NCBI RefSeq assembly: GCF_014645835.1
Contig: NZ_BMMM01000021.1
Coordinates: 85,324-149,323 of the forward strand
Length of the DNA: 64,000 nt
From: Streptomyces albiflavescens
GTDB taxonomy: Bacteria; Actinomycetota; Actinomycetes; Streptomycetales; Streptomycetaceae
Direction of reading: 5' to 3'
Part shown: positions 8,800 through 16,617 of the stretch, in pieces
Position numbering within the stretch: position 1 is the first letter of the stretch
Layout: each line of letters starts with the position of its first letter
The notes under the pieces: generated by a model
Told to the model about the DNA's origin: nothing
What the model saw: the letters and a program-made list of their open reading frames with translations, nothing else
The model's database searches: none
Made by a program: the position numbers and the translations under genes

Positions 8800-8871
8800 C
8801 TGCGGCGCTGCGGCGCTGCGGCGCTGCGGCGCTGCGGCGCTGCGGCGCTGCGGCGCTGCGGCGCTGCGGCG
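8800..8871. repeat. Nine tandem copies of an 8-bp unit (CTGCGGCG)
   Basis: Nine perfect, uninterrupted copies of CTGCGGCG run from 8800 to 8871. Because 8 is not a multiple of 3, every reading frame across the tract cycles through three peptide registers (for example AALRRCG). It sits exactly 5' of the surviving recombinase fragment, so it may have arisen at or helped cause the truncation. Copy number would be expected to vary by slippage. Confidence 0.95.
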
Positions 8872-9131
8872 GGCCGCCCGGCGTCGCCCTCGAAGGCCAC
8901 GAATCCGCCCGCCAGCGCGGCAAGACCACCGGCGGCGCCGGCGTCGCCGACCCGGACATGCTCTCCATGGCCCTCCACCTGCGCGAACAGGAGATGAGCC
9001 TGCGCGACATCGCCGCCAAGCCCGTCATCACCACCGGCAAAGAGAAGGGCCAGCACCCCTCGCCGGCCACCGTTGTGCGGATGCTCCGCGACCACGACGA
9101 ACAGAACGCCCAGGCCGTGGTGAACACCTGA
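8872..9131 (+). pseudogene. Serine recombinase/resolvase C-terminal remnant
   Basis: The frame ending at 9131 encodes LREQEMSLRDIAAKPVITTG, then KGQHPSPATVVRMLRDHD. This resembles the HTH tail of resolvase-family recombinases found in streptomycetes (repeated short-unit rule, then a helix-turn-helix that reads new targets). The catalytic N-terminal domain with its Ser nucleophile is absent, and the fragment starts immediately after the 8-bp tandem repeat. It is therefore non-functional as a recombinase. The family call rests on recognition of the tail only. Confidence 0.5.
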
Positions 9132-9235
9132 AAACTACCGGCCGGTTGCTTGCTCCCTCGTGTCTGAGCCAGGACTCCCGGGCCTCCATGGTGCGCTTGG
9201 TTCGCAGACGGCCGGCTGCCGGCCGCCAACCCGGC

Positions 9236-9496
9236 CTGGCCCGGGCACTGGTGGTCGAGTCGGTCACCTGCCCGGGGATCCGCAAGGTACGGGCCAAGTG
9301 CCTCACGGCGTGGGCCCAGCTGATGGAGGCGCTGGTGGCCGAGCGCCGCCCCGACCGGCCGGTACCGCCGATGGCCGGTAGCGCCGCAATCGGGGCGGTT
9401 GTTCATCTGCCGGCCACCGCCATCGAGGAGGGCCGGGACCTGTCCTCGACGAGCGACATCCTGGCCGACACCGCCTACCGTCTACCGCCGGCCTGA
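9236..9496 (+). pseudogene. Possible TetR C-terminal remnant
   Basis: About 86 residues in one frame (from LARALVVESV to the stop at 9496) have the helical, Ala/Leu-rich look of a TetR ligand-domain C-terminus (KVRAKCLTAWAQLMEALVAE, then AAIGAVVHL). No DNA-binding domain precedes it. It converges on the deleted hydrolase gene at 9507-9962. The identification is tentative. Confidence 0.3.
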
Positions 9497-9506
9497 CGGC
9501 CCCGCC

Positions 9507-9962
9507 TCACTTCAGGTGCCGGGCGAAGAACGGCATCCCCGAGTACCCGACCGAGCCGCCGATCTCGGGCAGCGAAAGGAGGGCGTCCAGACTGGTTCGC
9601 CATTCCGGGACCGCCCTTTCGACCAGCGGGACGATGAAGGCGTCGACGATCTCGTCGACCGGCTCGCGGGCCTCCATCGCCCGGCGGAGGTCGGCGCGGG
9701 CCTGCTCATCGACGGCGGAACGGGGCCGGACACCGTGCCCGGGGGCGTCGATGGCCGCCACCGCGAAGCCGTACTCCGCCGCGAAGTGCCGGGCCCGGGC
9801 CACGAGCCGGGATTCCCGCTTGTGCAAGCCACTGTTGTGGCCGCTCAGGTTCAGCGGGGCCGTTGCGGATCCAGGCGTCCACAGGACACCGGGGATCTCG
9901 CCGAGGGTGAATTCGCGTTCGAGGACGCCGTCGTCGAGGCGCTGCTCGGAAGTGAATCGCAT
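9507..9962 (-). pseudogene. Alpha/beta hydrolase with a large internal deletion
   Basis: The first 140 or so residues read as an ordinary hydrolase: MRFTSEQRLDDGVLEREF, FAAEYGFAVAAIDAPGHG, then VPEWRTSLDALLSLPEIGG and the nucleophile-elbow start VGYSG. Directly after it the frame gives MPFFARHLK, which is how full-length homologues of about 240-260 residues end. Some 90-100 residues, including the acid and His of the catalytic triad, therefore appear to be missing while the frame is kept. The 151-residue product is probably inactive. A strong palindrome lies about 60-100 bp upstream. Confidence 0.7.
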
Positions 9963-10020
9963 GGTCGTGCCTTTCGGGAGTGCTCTTGAACGGCGCTCCC
10001 GGACGACCTATCGCCCGACC

Positions 10021-10060
10021 GCTGGACCTGCCGGTCCAAGCGTGGACCGGCAGGTCCAGC
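10021..10060. promoter_or_regulatory. Nested palindrome, twin TGGACC-N4-GGTCCA operator
   Basis: Positions 10021-10038 and 10043-10060 are perfect 18-bp inverted repeats separated by AGCG. Each arm is itself a palindrome, TGGACC-N4-GGTCCA. Such doubled palindromes are typical of TetR or MarR operators. The site lies upstream of the deleted hydrolase gene (start 9962, leftward). The cognate regulator is not obvious; the nearby TetR remnant may be what is left of it. Confidence 0.6.
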
Positions 10061-10266
10061 AGTTCGGCATCCTCATTGACATGGCGCACCACAGGATCCT
10101 GACTCACCGAGGGCAACCGGGCCAGCCCTTCGACGCAGGATCAAGCAGTGAGGCCGTAGCCCTGTTGGTCACGGGTGGGGTAGAGACGTTGATGTTCGCG
10201 GGCCGAATGGAAGTTCCAGCTCGCCGTTCGTGATCATTGCGCGACGCGACCGCCGCGGTCACGCTG

Positions 10267-10530
10267 TCACAGGCCCATGTCGAGTGCGGCCAGGGCGAGT
10301 TGGGTCTCCTTGGACATCGAGGCCGACCAGCCGACGATGCGGCGGGTGAAGGTGTCCATGACGTAGTCGGTACCTGTCCAGGCGGCGACGTGCGTGAAGT
10401 CGGCCACCAAGCAAAGGTTCGGCGCGCTCGCGACGAAGTCGCGGTCTGCTCGCGACCTACTGCACGGCCCCGGGAACTCAGCCGGCGGCCCCGCATCATC
10501 CTCGGTGAGATGCCCCCTCGTCGATGACAT
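10267..10530 (-). pseudogene. IS3-family transposase (OrfB) fragment
   Basis: The frame encodes RDFVASAPNLCLVADFTHVA, AWTGTDYVMDTFTRRIVGWS and SKETQLALAALDMGL. This is the start of the rve integrase core of IS3-type OrfB, including the first catalytic Asp in VADFTHV. Compared with complete copies a couple of residues are missing at TDYVMD and the rest of the core (second Asp, Glu) is lost after DMGL. Non-functional scrap; no OrfA or inverted repeats seen. Confidence 0.75.
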
Positions 10531-10645
10531 GAGAGAATCCCTACACAGGCACTGACCTGGCGATTCGCAACTGCCGCTGGGAACTGCCGATGACTGGCGG
10601 CTAGTGATCGGTCATGCCGTCCCGCCTCCTTCGGAGTAGGTCATC

Positions 10646-11356
10646 ATGAGCAGTCAGAGTCGGAAGGTCGCGGTCATCACCGGTGCTTCGCAGGGCATCG
10701 GAGCGGGCCTTGTCGCCGCCTACCGCAAACTCGGCTACGCCGTCGTCGGCACCTCGCGCACCATCGCCGAGTCGCAGGACGAAAACATCCTCACCGTCCA
10801 GGGTGACATCGCCGATCGTGCCACCGCTGAGCGCGTCATCACCGCAGGCATCGAGAGGTTCGGCCGCATTGACACCCTGGTCAACAACGCCGGGATCTAC
10901 ATCGGGAACGCGTTCACCGACTACACCGAGGAACAGTACAACGCCATGATCGGCGTGAATCTGACCGGCTTCTTCCGGATCACCCAGCTCGCGATCCAGC
11001 AGATGCTGACCCAGGGCGGAGGTCACATCGTGCACATCACGAGCACGCTGGCCGAATATGCCAACTCCAACGTGCCCTCCGTGCTCGCCTCCCTGACCAA
11101 GGGCGGCCTGCAGTCCGCCACCAAGGCTCTGGCCATCGAGTACGCCACCCGCGGCATCCGTTGCAACGCCCTCGCTCTGGGCACCATCAAGACACCGATG
11201 ACCGAGGGCTACTACGAGACGCTCGCCGGCCTGCACCCGGTCGGCCGCATGGGCGAGGTGAGTGACGTCGTCGACGGGGTGATCTATCTCGAGAACGCCC
11301 CGTTCGTCACCGGCGAAATTCTCCACGTCGACGGTGGCCAGAGCGCCGGCCACTGA
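10646..11356 (+). CDS. SDR-family protein lacking the catalytic Tyr
   Basis: 236 residues with a clear GGAG site before the ATG. Rossmann motif TGASQGIG at about 12-19, NNAG, ITSTLAEYA with the Ser, and a C-terminal GEILHVDGG. The usual YxxxK is replaced by ASLTK, so Tyr is Ala while Lys is kept. This SNVPSxLASLTKGG pattern is seen in a subgroup of actinobacterial SDRs, so it is likely a family trait rather than damage. Oxidoreductase activity is uncertain. It stands alone between remnants. Confidence 0.8.
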   Translation: MSSQSRKVAVITGASQGIGAGLVAAYRKLGYAVVGTSRTIAESQDENILTVQGDIADRATAERVITAGIERFGRIDTLVNNAGIYIGNAFTDYTEEQYNAMIGVNLTGFFRITQLAIQQMLTQGGGHIVHITSTLAEYANSNVPSVLASLTKGGLQSATKALAIEYATRGIRCNALALGTIKTPMTEGYYETLAGLHPVGRMGEVSDVVDGVIYLENAPFVTGEILHVDGGQSAGH

Positions 11357-11389
11357 GCCGCAGCTGGCTCCAACCGACCTGCAGATCAG

Positions 11390-11626
11390 GGGACCCTGGA
11401 AGCGGTCTTCCCCCGTGATCTCGAGGTCACCCTGCACGGGCGCGGCATCATCCTGCAGCCGTCGCTGTTCTGGGCCGGCCACCTCCTGGCAGCGCCCCAG
11501 CCCGACGGACGGCTCCTCCTGATCTACCCCGCTGTCACTCCCGGCAAGGCCATGTGGCACTGGTGCACACCCCTGGGCCTGGATCTCCTGGTACACGGGG
11601 CGCGAACGTCGTCGGACGCGAGTTGA
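11390..11626 (+). pseudogene. ArsR-like (winged-helix) regulator fragment
   Basis: The frame runs LEAVFPRDLEVTLHGRGIIL, then QPSLFWAGHLLA and LLLIYPAV. The LxGRGLxLxPSxF and LxYP blocks are characteristic of the middle domain of a group of streptomycete ArsR-type regulators (DUF5937-like N-domain plus HTH). Neither the N-terminal start nor the C-terminal HTH is present in this frame, so only a fragment remains. Confidence 0.5.
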
Positions 11627-11731
11627 CCGCCCGGCCCGCTGCCCTGTGACGGGCATTCCGTCACCTCACGAGGCGCATGTCGTCGGTGGCCCAGGACCTG
11701 ACCGAAGCCATTGCGTGCGGCGGGCGGCCTC

Positions 11732-11854
11732 ATGGGGACCGCAACCGACGAACTGGCGGCACAGCTACGCCAGTTGTCCGGCGCACTTCTCGCCCTCGCC
11801 CAGCGGGCCGGGGCAGTGCGCGACGACGTGGATATTGTCAGAGCGGGGGTTTGA
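11732..11854 (+). pseudogene. Possible regulator C-terminal scrap
   Basis: A 40-codon frame encodes LAAQLRQLSGALLALAQRAG followed by AVRDDVDI. This looks like the last helices of a TetR ligand domain (AQxAGAVRxDVD). There is no HTH. The rest of 11627-12090 shows no other recognisable gene. Confidence 0.25.
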
Positions 11855-12107
11855 TCGAGACTCCGGACTACTCCTCGGGCTGTGCCCGCCTGATGACGAT
11901 GTCCATGCGGGGAGTGTGCCCGAGGGGTACGACAACGGGCCTCGGGTTTTCCACAGCGGTGCCCCTCCCCGGAAGCCGTGCGCACACCCGGACGGTGCGC
12001 GGCGGGCGGCCGGGTTGCGGGGCGTCCTGGGAGTGCTTCCATGGAAATAGGTGCCGGCGCCCATGGGTCCTCCGTCCCGAGAATCGCTCTCGGAAGGAGC
12101 ACGCACG

Positions 12108-15100
12108 ATGACGAGGTTCGTCTGTCACACGCCGGGCAAGGAGCGGCCGCGCAACGCGCCGATGGCGACGCTGGATGTGAGACGGGCAGGGCACAGGTCC
12201 AGGCGCGTCCTGCTCGGCCATTGGCACGCGCTGACGATCCGTCTGGAGGCCCGCCGCGGCACCACCCGCCCCAAGAAGTGGCGCAGATGGTTCTCCTACA
12301 CCAACGCGACCAGGATCGTCTGGCTGATTGCGGTGCTCGCGCTCCTCGCCTGGTGCGGGGAGGGACTGTACATCCTGGTCACGCACCAAACGACCCCCTT
12401 CGAGACGTGGCGGGACGACAATGCGGGCTTCGAGGCCGTCATCCGCTTCGTCGGTCCGATACTCACCGCTTCGATCGCCGCCACACTCTTCTTGTTCGGC
12501 TGGTACAGCTGGACCAAGCGGCGTTACCTCGCGAAGGCGCGCAGACGTCCCCGTGAGTTGGTGCTCACCGCCGGACCGGACATCGCCGAGATCGTGGGCC
12601 GCGAGGAGGTCGCCCAGGTCATCGCCCAACGCCTGCGAGAGCGCGACACCCGCAGGCCCTATCTGCTCGTCGGCGGCGTCGGCGCAGGGAAGACCGCCGT
12701 CCTTGTGCGGCTCACCGAACTGCTGGCCCGGCAGCACGCCGTGCCCGTGCCGATCCGGCTGAGGGACGCGGACGGCGGGGCCGACCTGAACTTCGAGCGC
12801 ATGGCCAAGCGGCGCTTCGCCGAGGAGGCGCCTCAGGGCATCCTGGCCCGTACCAAGAACGAGCGAGTGTGGCAGCAACTGCTCGCCGACGACAAGCCGG
12901 TCGTCCTCGCCGACGGCTTGGAAGAGGCTCTCCTCGACGAGGGGATCCAGCAGAACCGGGACAACATCATCCGCCGGGCCATCGAGCGCGCCCACGAGGA
13001 GAAGCTGCCTCTGGTGATCGCCTCCCGGCCGCACAGTCCACTGGAGAGCACTGCCGCCGCGATCGTGGAGCTGGAACCGCTGAGCGCGGAGGAGGCGCTG
13101 CACTTCGTCAAGGCGCGCGTACCGGAGACGGACGAGCGCCGCGTGGACTGGATCGTGGAGACGGCGGAGGTGACCGAATCGCCCATCTACCTGCAGATCG
13201 CCCGCGAGCTGCACCACCACGGCGCCCTGGAGCGCGACCGTCCGCGCGACGATCCGGAGCGTCTGGACACCCGCAGCCGGGATAGAAGCACGCTTCGACT
13301 GTGGCTGCTGGAGACATGGGACCAGGCCCTGTGCGAGGGCCGGCTGCGCGAGGACGTCGCGCTGTCCCCGCAGGAGCGTCAGGACACCCTTGAAGTGGTC
13401 TCCGCTCTGGCATGCGTCGGACTGCTCCAGGACAAGCTGGAGGTCGGCTTCGCGGAGTTGCTCGACCAGGACGTCCACCCCAGTCTGGTGCGGCGTGCGA
13501 GGGCCGAGGTGGGGCACCTGTGGACCAGGCAACGTCGGTTCGACCGGTACGGCAAGCGCGGGAACGTCTTCTCCGAGTGGCACCGCGAACAGATCTGGAA
13601 CACACTCTGCGACAAGCTCGGCGACGAGGAGAGCAGGCGTCTGCACAAAGGGAACATGGGCGAGTGCCACGCCGTGCTCGCCCGCCTCGCGGGCAACGCG
13701 AACAGGCTCAAACTGGTGGAGGGCTTCGAGAAGAAGGCCCGTTTCCCGCACAGCATCGTCCAGGCCTACTTCGGCTTCCGCATGCTGGACCACTTGGAGG
13801 AGCGTGGCGCCGGTGAGCTGGTCGAGCAGTCGCTGCAGCCGCCCGGTCCCAGCCGTGAGCTGCTCGTCGCTCTGGTGCTGCTGTCCCGTCGGCGGGCGGC
13901 GAAACTCACGGCCGAGGGCGGCAGCGTCCGGGCCGAGGTGGAGAAGGGGATGAAGGAGCTGCGGCGGCGGGCGCCCGTGACGGGGCGCACCCTGGCCCAC
14001 CGGCTCCGCGCGGCCGCGGACGGCCGACCGGACGACCCGAAGGCCCTCGATCTCTACGCGGCGGCCCTCGAAGTCGAAAGCGTGGAGGAACACCCGAGAC
14101 TGCTGAGCGGCATAGTCGACACCGTGTGCGACGACTGGGCCCTTTTCAAGGGCGATCGGCGCACCCTCGAGGACGCGAAGCTGGGACTGCTCAAGCAGCT
14201 CGGCGCGGCGCTGCGGAGAGTCTCCGACAAGATCGACACCACGCCGCTGTATGCGCAGCTCTTCAAGATGGGCGTCGCAGAGCCCTCCTACTCCATACGC
14301 CTGGCCGCCGCCCAGGAGTTCGGCAGCGGCGGCAATGCGGCGTTCGCCGTGATCCGCGAGCGGATCGGTCTGAACAGCGATCCCGTGAAGGAGTACAACG
14401 ACAGGATCAGCGTCCTGAAAGCCCAGAAGAGGCAGGAGTGCGAGGCGTGGGCCAAGGACATGAGGGGGGCGAGGGCCGGCCGCGCGTCCTCACAGGCCGC
14501 GTTGTCCGACCGCATCAAGCAGCTGCAACGCGACCGGCAGGTTTTCAACGGGCAGTACCGGAAGCAACGGGTCGCCCTGTTCCGGGAGTTCGTGATGCGG
14601 GCCTGGATGCTCCCCATGCTTCTGGGCTCCGTCGACGACGACCACCGGGACGAGGCCAGGGAACGCCTCACCAAGTGGCTGCGCCACCTCGACCCGAAAT
14701 TCACGGGCGGCACCCCCAACCTGCCGCTCGCCCTCGAGGCCGCGCTGGCCCAGGGCTTCAAGTACGCGGCCAACCGGCGCCAACGTCACCCCGACACAGA
14801 CCGGGGCAGTCGTGCCGCCCTGATCCGGCAGGCGGAGACGGTGCTGCAGCAGTCCCGGTGCTGGTATGCGCAGCTCAGCCTGCTCCAGGCATTGTGCCTC
14901 TGGGAGCTCCCGGACAGTGTCGGCCCCCATGAGCAGGACGGCGGCACCGCGGCGGGGCAGGATGACGAACGAGACGAGTCGTGCGAGCCGGCGCGGGCGA
15001 TCGGTGGGACGAACGCCGTGCAGACCGTTCAGCGCTGGCTGTCGATGGCGGGCACGGTGAACAAGGCGCCCGCCCAGCCCGGTGCGAACGACGACTCGAC

Positions 15101-15731
15101 CCGACGGCTCCTGCATCCGTTCGTCGCCGAGGGGGGCGACCTGGTGGCCCTTGCCCTGGAGACCGGGCAGCCCGAGCGCTTCCTCTGGATCGACGAGAAG
15201 GGAGTAGCCGACAACATCGGCTCCCGCACCGGCAACTCCGGGGGATACCGCAAGCACAACCTGTGGATCCCGCCCTCGGTCGGGTGGAGCACTTTGGACG
15301 GGCGGGCCCAACGCCTCGTCGCCGATGTGCTGGTCATGCTGAACCTCATCGAGCGGGACGGGCAGCCGGATGAGGTCGAGGAGCGCCTGGCCCGCGTGGA
15401 GCAGCCCGGCATGCCGCTCCCGCCGTGCATCCGTACGAACCGCGAGCCGCTGCAGCCCACCTTGCAGGCCGGTACCTCGGCGCCGCCCGCTCCGGGCACC
15501 ACGTGTCTGCCCGACTGCAAGTTCCAGCTCTGCCCGTACCCGCCCCGTGGCTGTCAGCCCCGGGGAGAGATCCACGAGCCGTTCTGTCGCCAGCAGCAGG
15601 CCCTGTTGCCCGGACGGGGGCGCCGCTGTCTCCCCAGGCTCCTGCACAGGAAGACACCCCACTGGGTCAGCATGCGCGTCCGCGAACTGGACCGCTTCTG
15701 GGACGCGATGGCCAGGCGCACGCGTGACTAG
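12108..15731 (+). CDS. Large membrane-anchored NACHT/STAND-type NTPase
   Basis: 1207 residues; the ATG at 12108 follows GGAAGGAG by 8 nt. A basic N-terminal 65 residues lead to two membrane helices (about 70-91 and 112-135). Then come a linker with IVGREEVAQV (163-172), Walker A GGVGAGKT (189-196), a Walker B-like PVVLADGLEEAL (264-275) and sensor-1-type LVIASRPHS (302-310). Residues 320-350 (LEPLSAEEALHFVKARVPE) and 545-565 (ARFPHSIVQAYFGFRMLDHL) match the helical arm and post-NACHT F-H-QxYF pattern. A long helical region (about 570-930) follows. The C-terminal 110 residues hold seven Cys, five of them between 1133 and 1160. STAND NTPases of this kind often act as antiviral or signalling sensors; no effector enzyme domain is recognisable here. 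Monocistronic. Confidence 0.75.
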   Translation: MTRFVCHTPGKERPRNAPMATLDVRRAGHRSRRVLLGHWHALTIRLEARRGTTRPKKWRRWFSYTNATRIVWLIAVLALLAWCGEGLYILVTHQTTPFETWRDDNAGFEAVIRFVGPILTASIAATLFLFGWYSWTKRRYLAKARRRPRELVLTAGPDIAEIVGREEVAQVIAQRLRERDTRRPYLLVGGVGAGKTAVLVRLTELLARQHAVPVPIRLRDADGGADLNFERMAKRRFAEEAPQGILARTKNERVWQQLLADDKPVVLADGLEEALLDEGIQQNRDNIIRRAIERAHEEKLPLVIASRPHSPLESTAAAIVELEPLSAEEALHFVKARVPETDERRVDWIVETAEVTESPIYLQIARELHHHGALERDRPRDDPERLDTRSRDRSTLRLWLLETWDQALCEGRLREDVALSPQERQDTLEVVSALACVGLLQDKLEVGFAELLDQDVHPSLVRRARAEVGHLWTRQRRFDRYGKRGNVFSEWHREQIWNTLCDKLGDEESRRLHKGNMGECHAVLARLAGNANRLKLVEGFEKKARFPHSIVQAYFGFRMLDHLEERGAGELVEQSLQPPGPSRELLVALVLLSRRRAAKLTAEGGSVRAEVEKGMKELRRRAPVTGRTLAHRLRAAADGRPDDPKALDLYAAALEVESVEEHPRLLSGIVDTVCDDWALFKGDRRTLEDAKLGLLKQLGAALRRVSDKIDTTPLYAQLFKMGVAEPSYSIRLAAAQEFGSGGNAAFAVIRERIGLNSDPVKEYNDRISVLKAQKRQECEAWAKDMRGARAGRASSQAALSDRIKQLQRDRQVFNGQYRKQRVALFREFVMRAWMLPMLLGSVDDDHRDEARERLTKWLRHLDPKFTGGTPNLPLALEAALAQGFKYAANRRQRHPDTDRGSRAALIRQAETVLQQSRCWYAQLSLLQALCLWELPDSVGPHEQDGGTAAGQDDERDESCEPARAIGGTNAVQTVQRWLSMAGTVNKAPAQPGANDDSTRRLLHPFVAEGGDLVALALETGQPERFLWIDEKGVADNIGSRTGNSGGYRKHNLWIPPSVGWSTLDGRAQRLVADVLVMLNLIERDGQPDEVEERLARVEQPGMPLPPCIRTNREPLQPTLQAGTSAPPAPGTTCLPDCKFQLCPYPPRGCQPRGEIHEPFCRQQQALLPGRGRRCLPRLLHRKTPHWVSMRVRELDRFWDAMARRTRD

Positions 15732-15808
15732 GGGGCGCCGGCGCGCTGCAGTTCGAGCAGAAGGTCAGCCACCGGCAGAGCGCGGGGTTCACTGCGGTGG
15801 CTGAGCCG

Positions 15809-16294
15809 TTATGCGCCTGTCGTCGAGCCGGGGCGGACGATCATCAGGACCACCACGATCAGCCAGGCGAGGGCGAACAGGCCAGTGATCATCGACAGGC
15901 GGGGCAGCCGGGCGATCAAGAACTCCGCGGCGGTCGACGCCTGTTCGGGCATGTCGAGCTGGGTGACCACGTCGTCCTGGGTGCCGAGCACAGCAATGCC
16001 CAGTAGTACGGCGGCCACCGCTGTCAGAGCCATGGAGGCGATGAGCCAGGCGCTGCCCATCACGCCCATCACCTCGGCGGTGCCGACACCGAAGACCGGG
16101 ACGGAGATGCCGGCCACCGCGTAGACCCGGCAGATCCGGTGCAGTAGCCGGACCGAGCCCTTGGCCGACTGCCGCTCGGGTCCGTCGGCCAGCGCCTGGC
16201 GCGCACAACGCGGGAACAGGCTCGCCGCAATGGTGACCGGTCCGATGAGCAGGATCGCCGCCAGTACATGGATGCTGAGCAGGAATTTGGCCAT
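15809..16294 (-). CDS. DUF2269-like integral membrane protein
   Basis: 161 residues; AGGGAG lies 8 nt before the ATG. Four hydrophobic helices: FLLSIHVLAAILLIGPVTIAASL at the N-terminus, YAVAGISVPVFGVGTAEVMG, WLIASMALTAVAAVLLGIAVLG and the last around LFALAWLIVVVLMIV. The H-V-x-A-A-I start with P-V-T is typical of predicted DUF2269-type membrane proteins. Function unknown. The region 15732-15808 after the NTPase gene holds nothing recognisable. Confidence 0.6.
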   Translation of the reverse strand: MAKFLLSIHVLAAILLIGPVTIAASLFPRCARQALADGPERQSAKGSVRLLHRICRVYAVAGISVPVFGVGTAEVMGVMGSAWLIASMALTAVAAVLLGIAVLGTQDDVVTQLDMPEQASTAAEFLIARLPRLSMITGLFALAWLIVVVLMIVRPGSTTGA

Positions 16295-16514
16295 GCCGGT
16301 GTCTCCCTTTCGCGCGCACGCTGACGCGGGGCGTCAGGCGCACGGTTTCAGTCTGGTTCTCACTGGGCCGAGGACTTCTGCATGACCGCTCGGCTCCCAC
16401 CCGTGCGCGCCGCGCGCTTCACCAACTCCTCAGCGGCTGACTGCGAAGATTGATCACGGCGTCGGCCCGGAGGTCCGGCCCTCCGTTTGACCGGTGCTCA
16501 GTTCGCGGGCGGTG

Positions 16515-16550
16515 CCGGTGTTGATGGTTGTGCTCAGCGATCAACACCGG
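16515..16550 (-). terminator. Hairpin after the MFS operon
   Basis: Perfect 11-bp arms CCGGTGTTGAT (16515-16525) and ATCAACACCGG (16540-16550) enclose a 14-nt loop. It lies about 70-100 bp beyond the 3' end of the leftward MFS gene and so probably terminates that operon. The rest of 16295-16617 shows no gene. Confidence 0.55.
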
Positions 16551-16617
16551 CTGTTCGGGGGACGTTGTTCGGGCAGAAGTCCTGTGGGCGCCTCGCACCG
16601 TCCCGTTGACGTACCGC

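Noticed and set aside
8800..8871. Tandem array as a possible CRISPR
   Set aside because: Units are 8 bp with no spacers. The same applies to the 18-bp coding repeats at 36156-36263.
11868..11903. Leftward MDIVIRRAQPEE as the start of a GNAT acetyltransferase
   Set aside because: Only twelve codons before a stop; too short to support a gene, though it may be a scrap.
11868..14093. A 741-codon leftward open frame antisense to the NTPase gene
   Set aside because: It is a by-product of high third-position G+C in the NTPase gene; no ribosome site or domain, and residue composition is typical of antisense frames.
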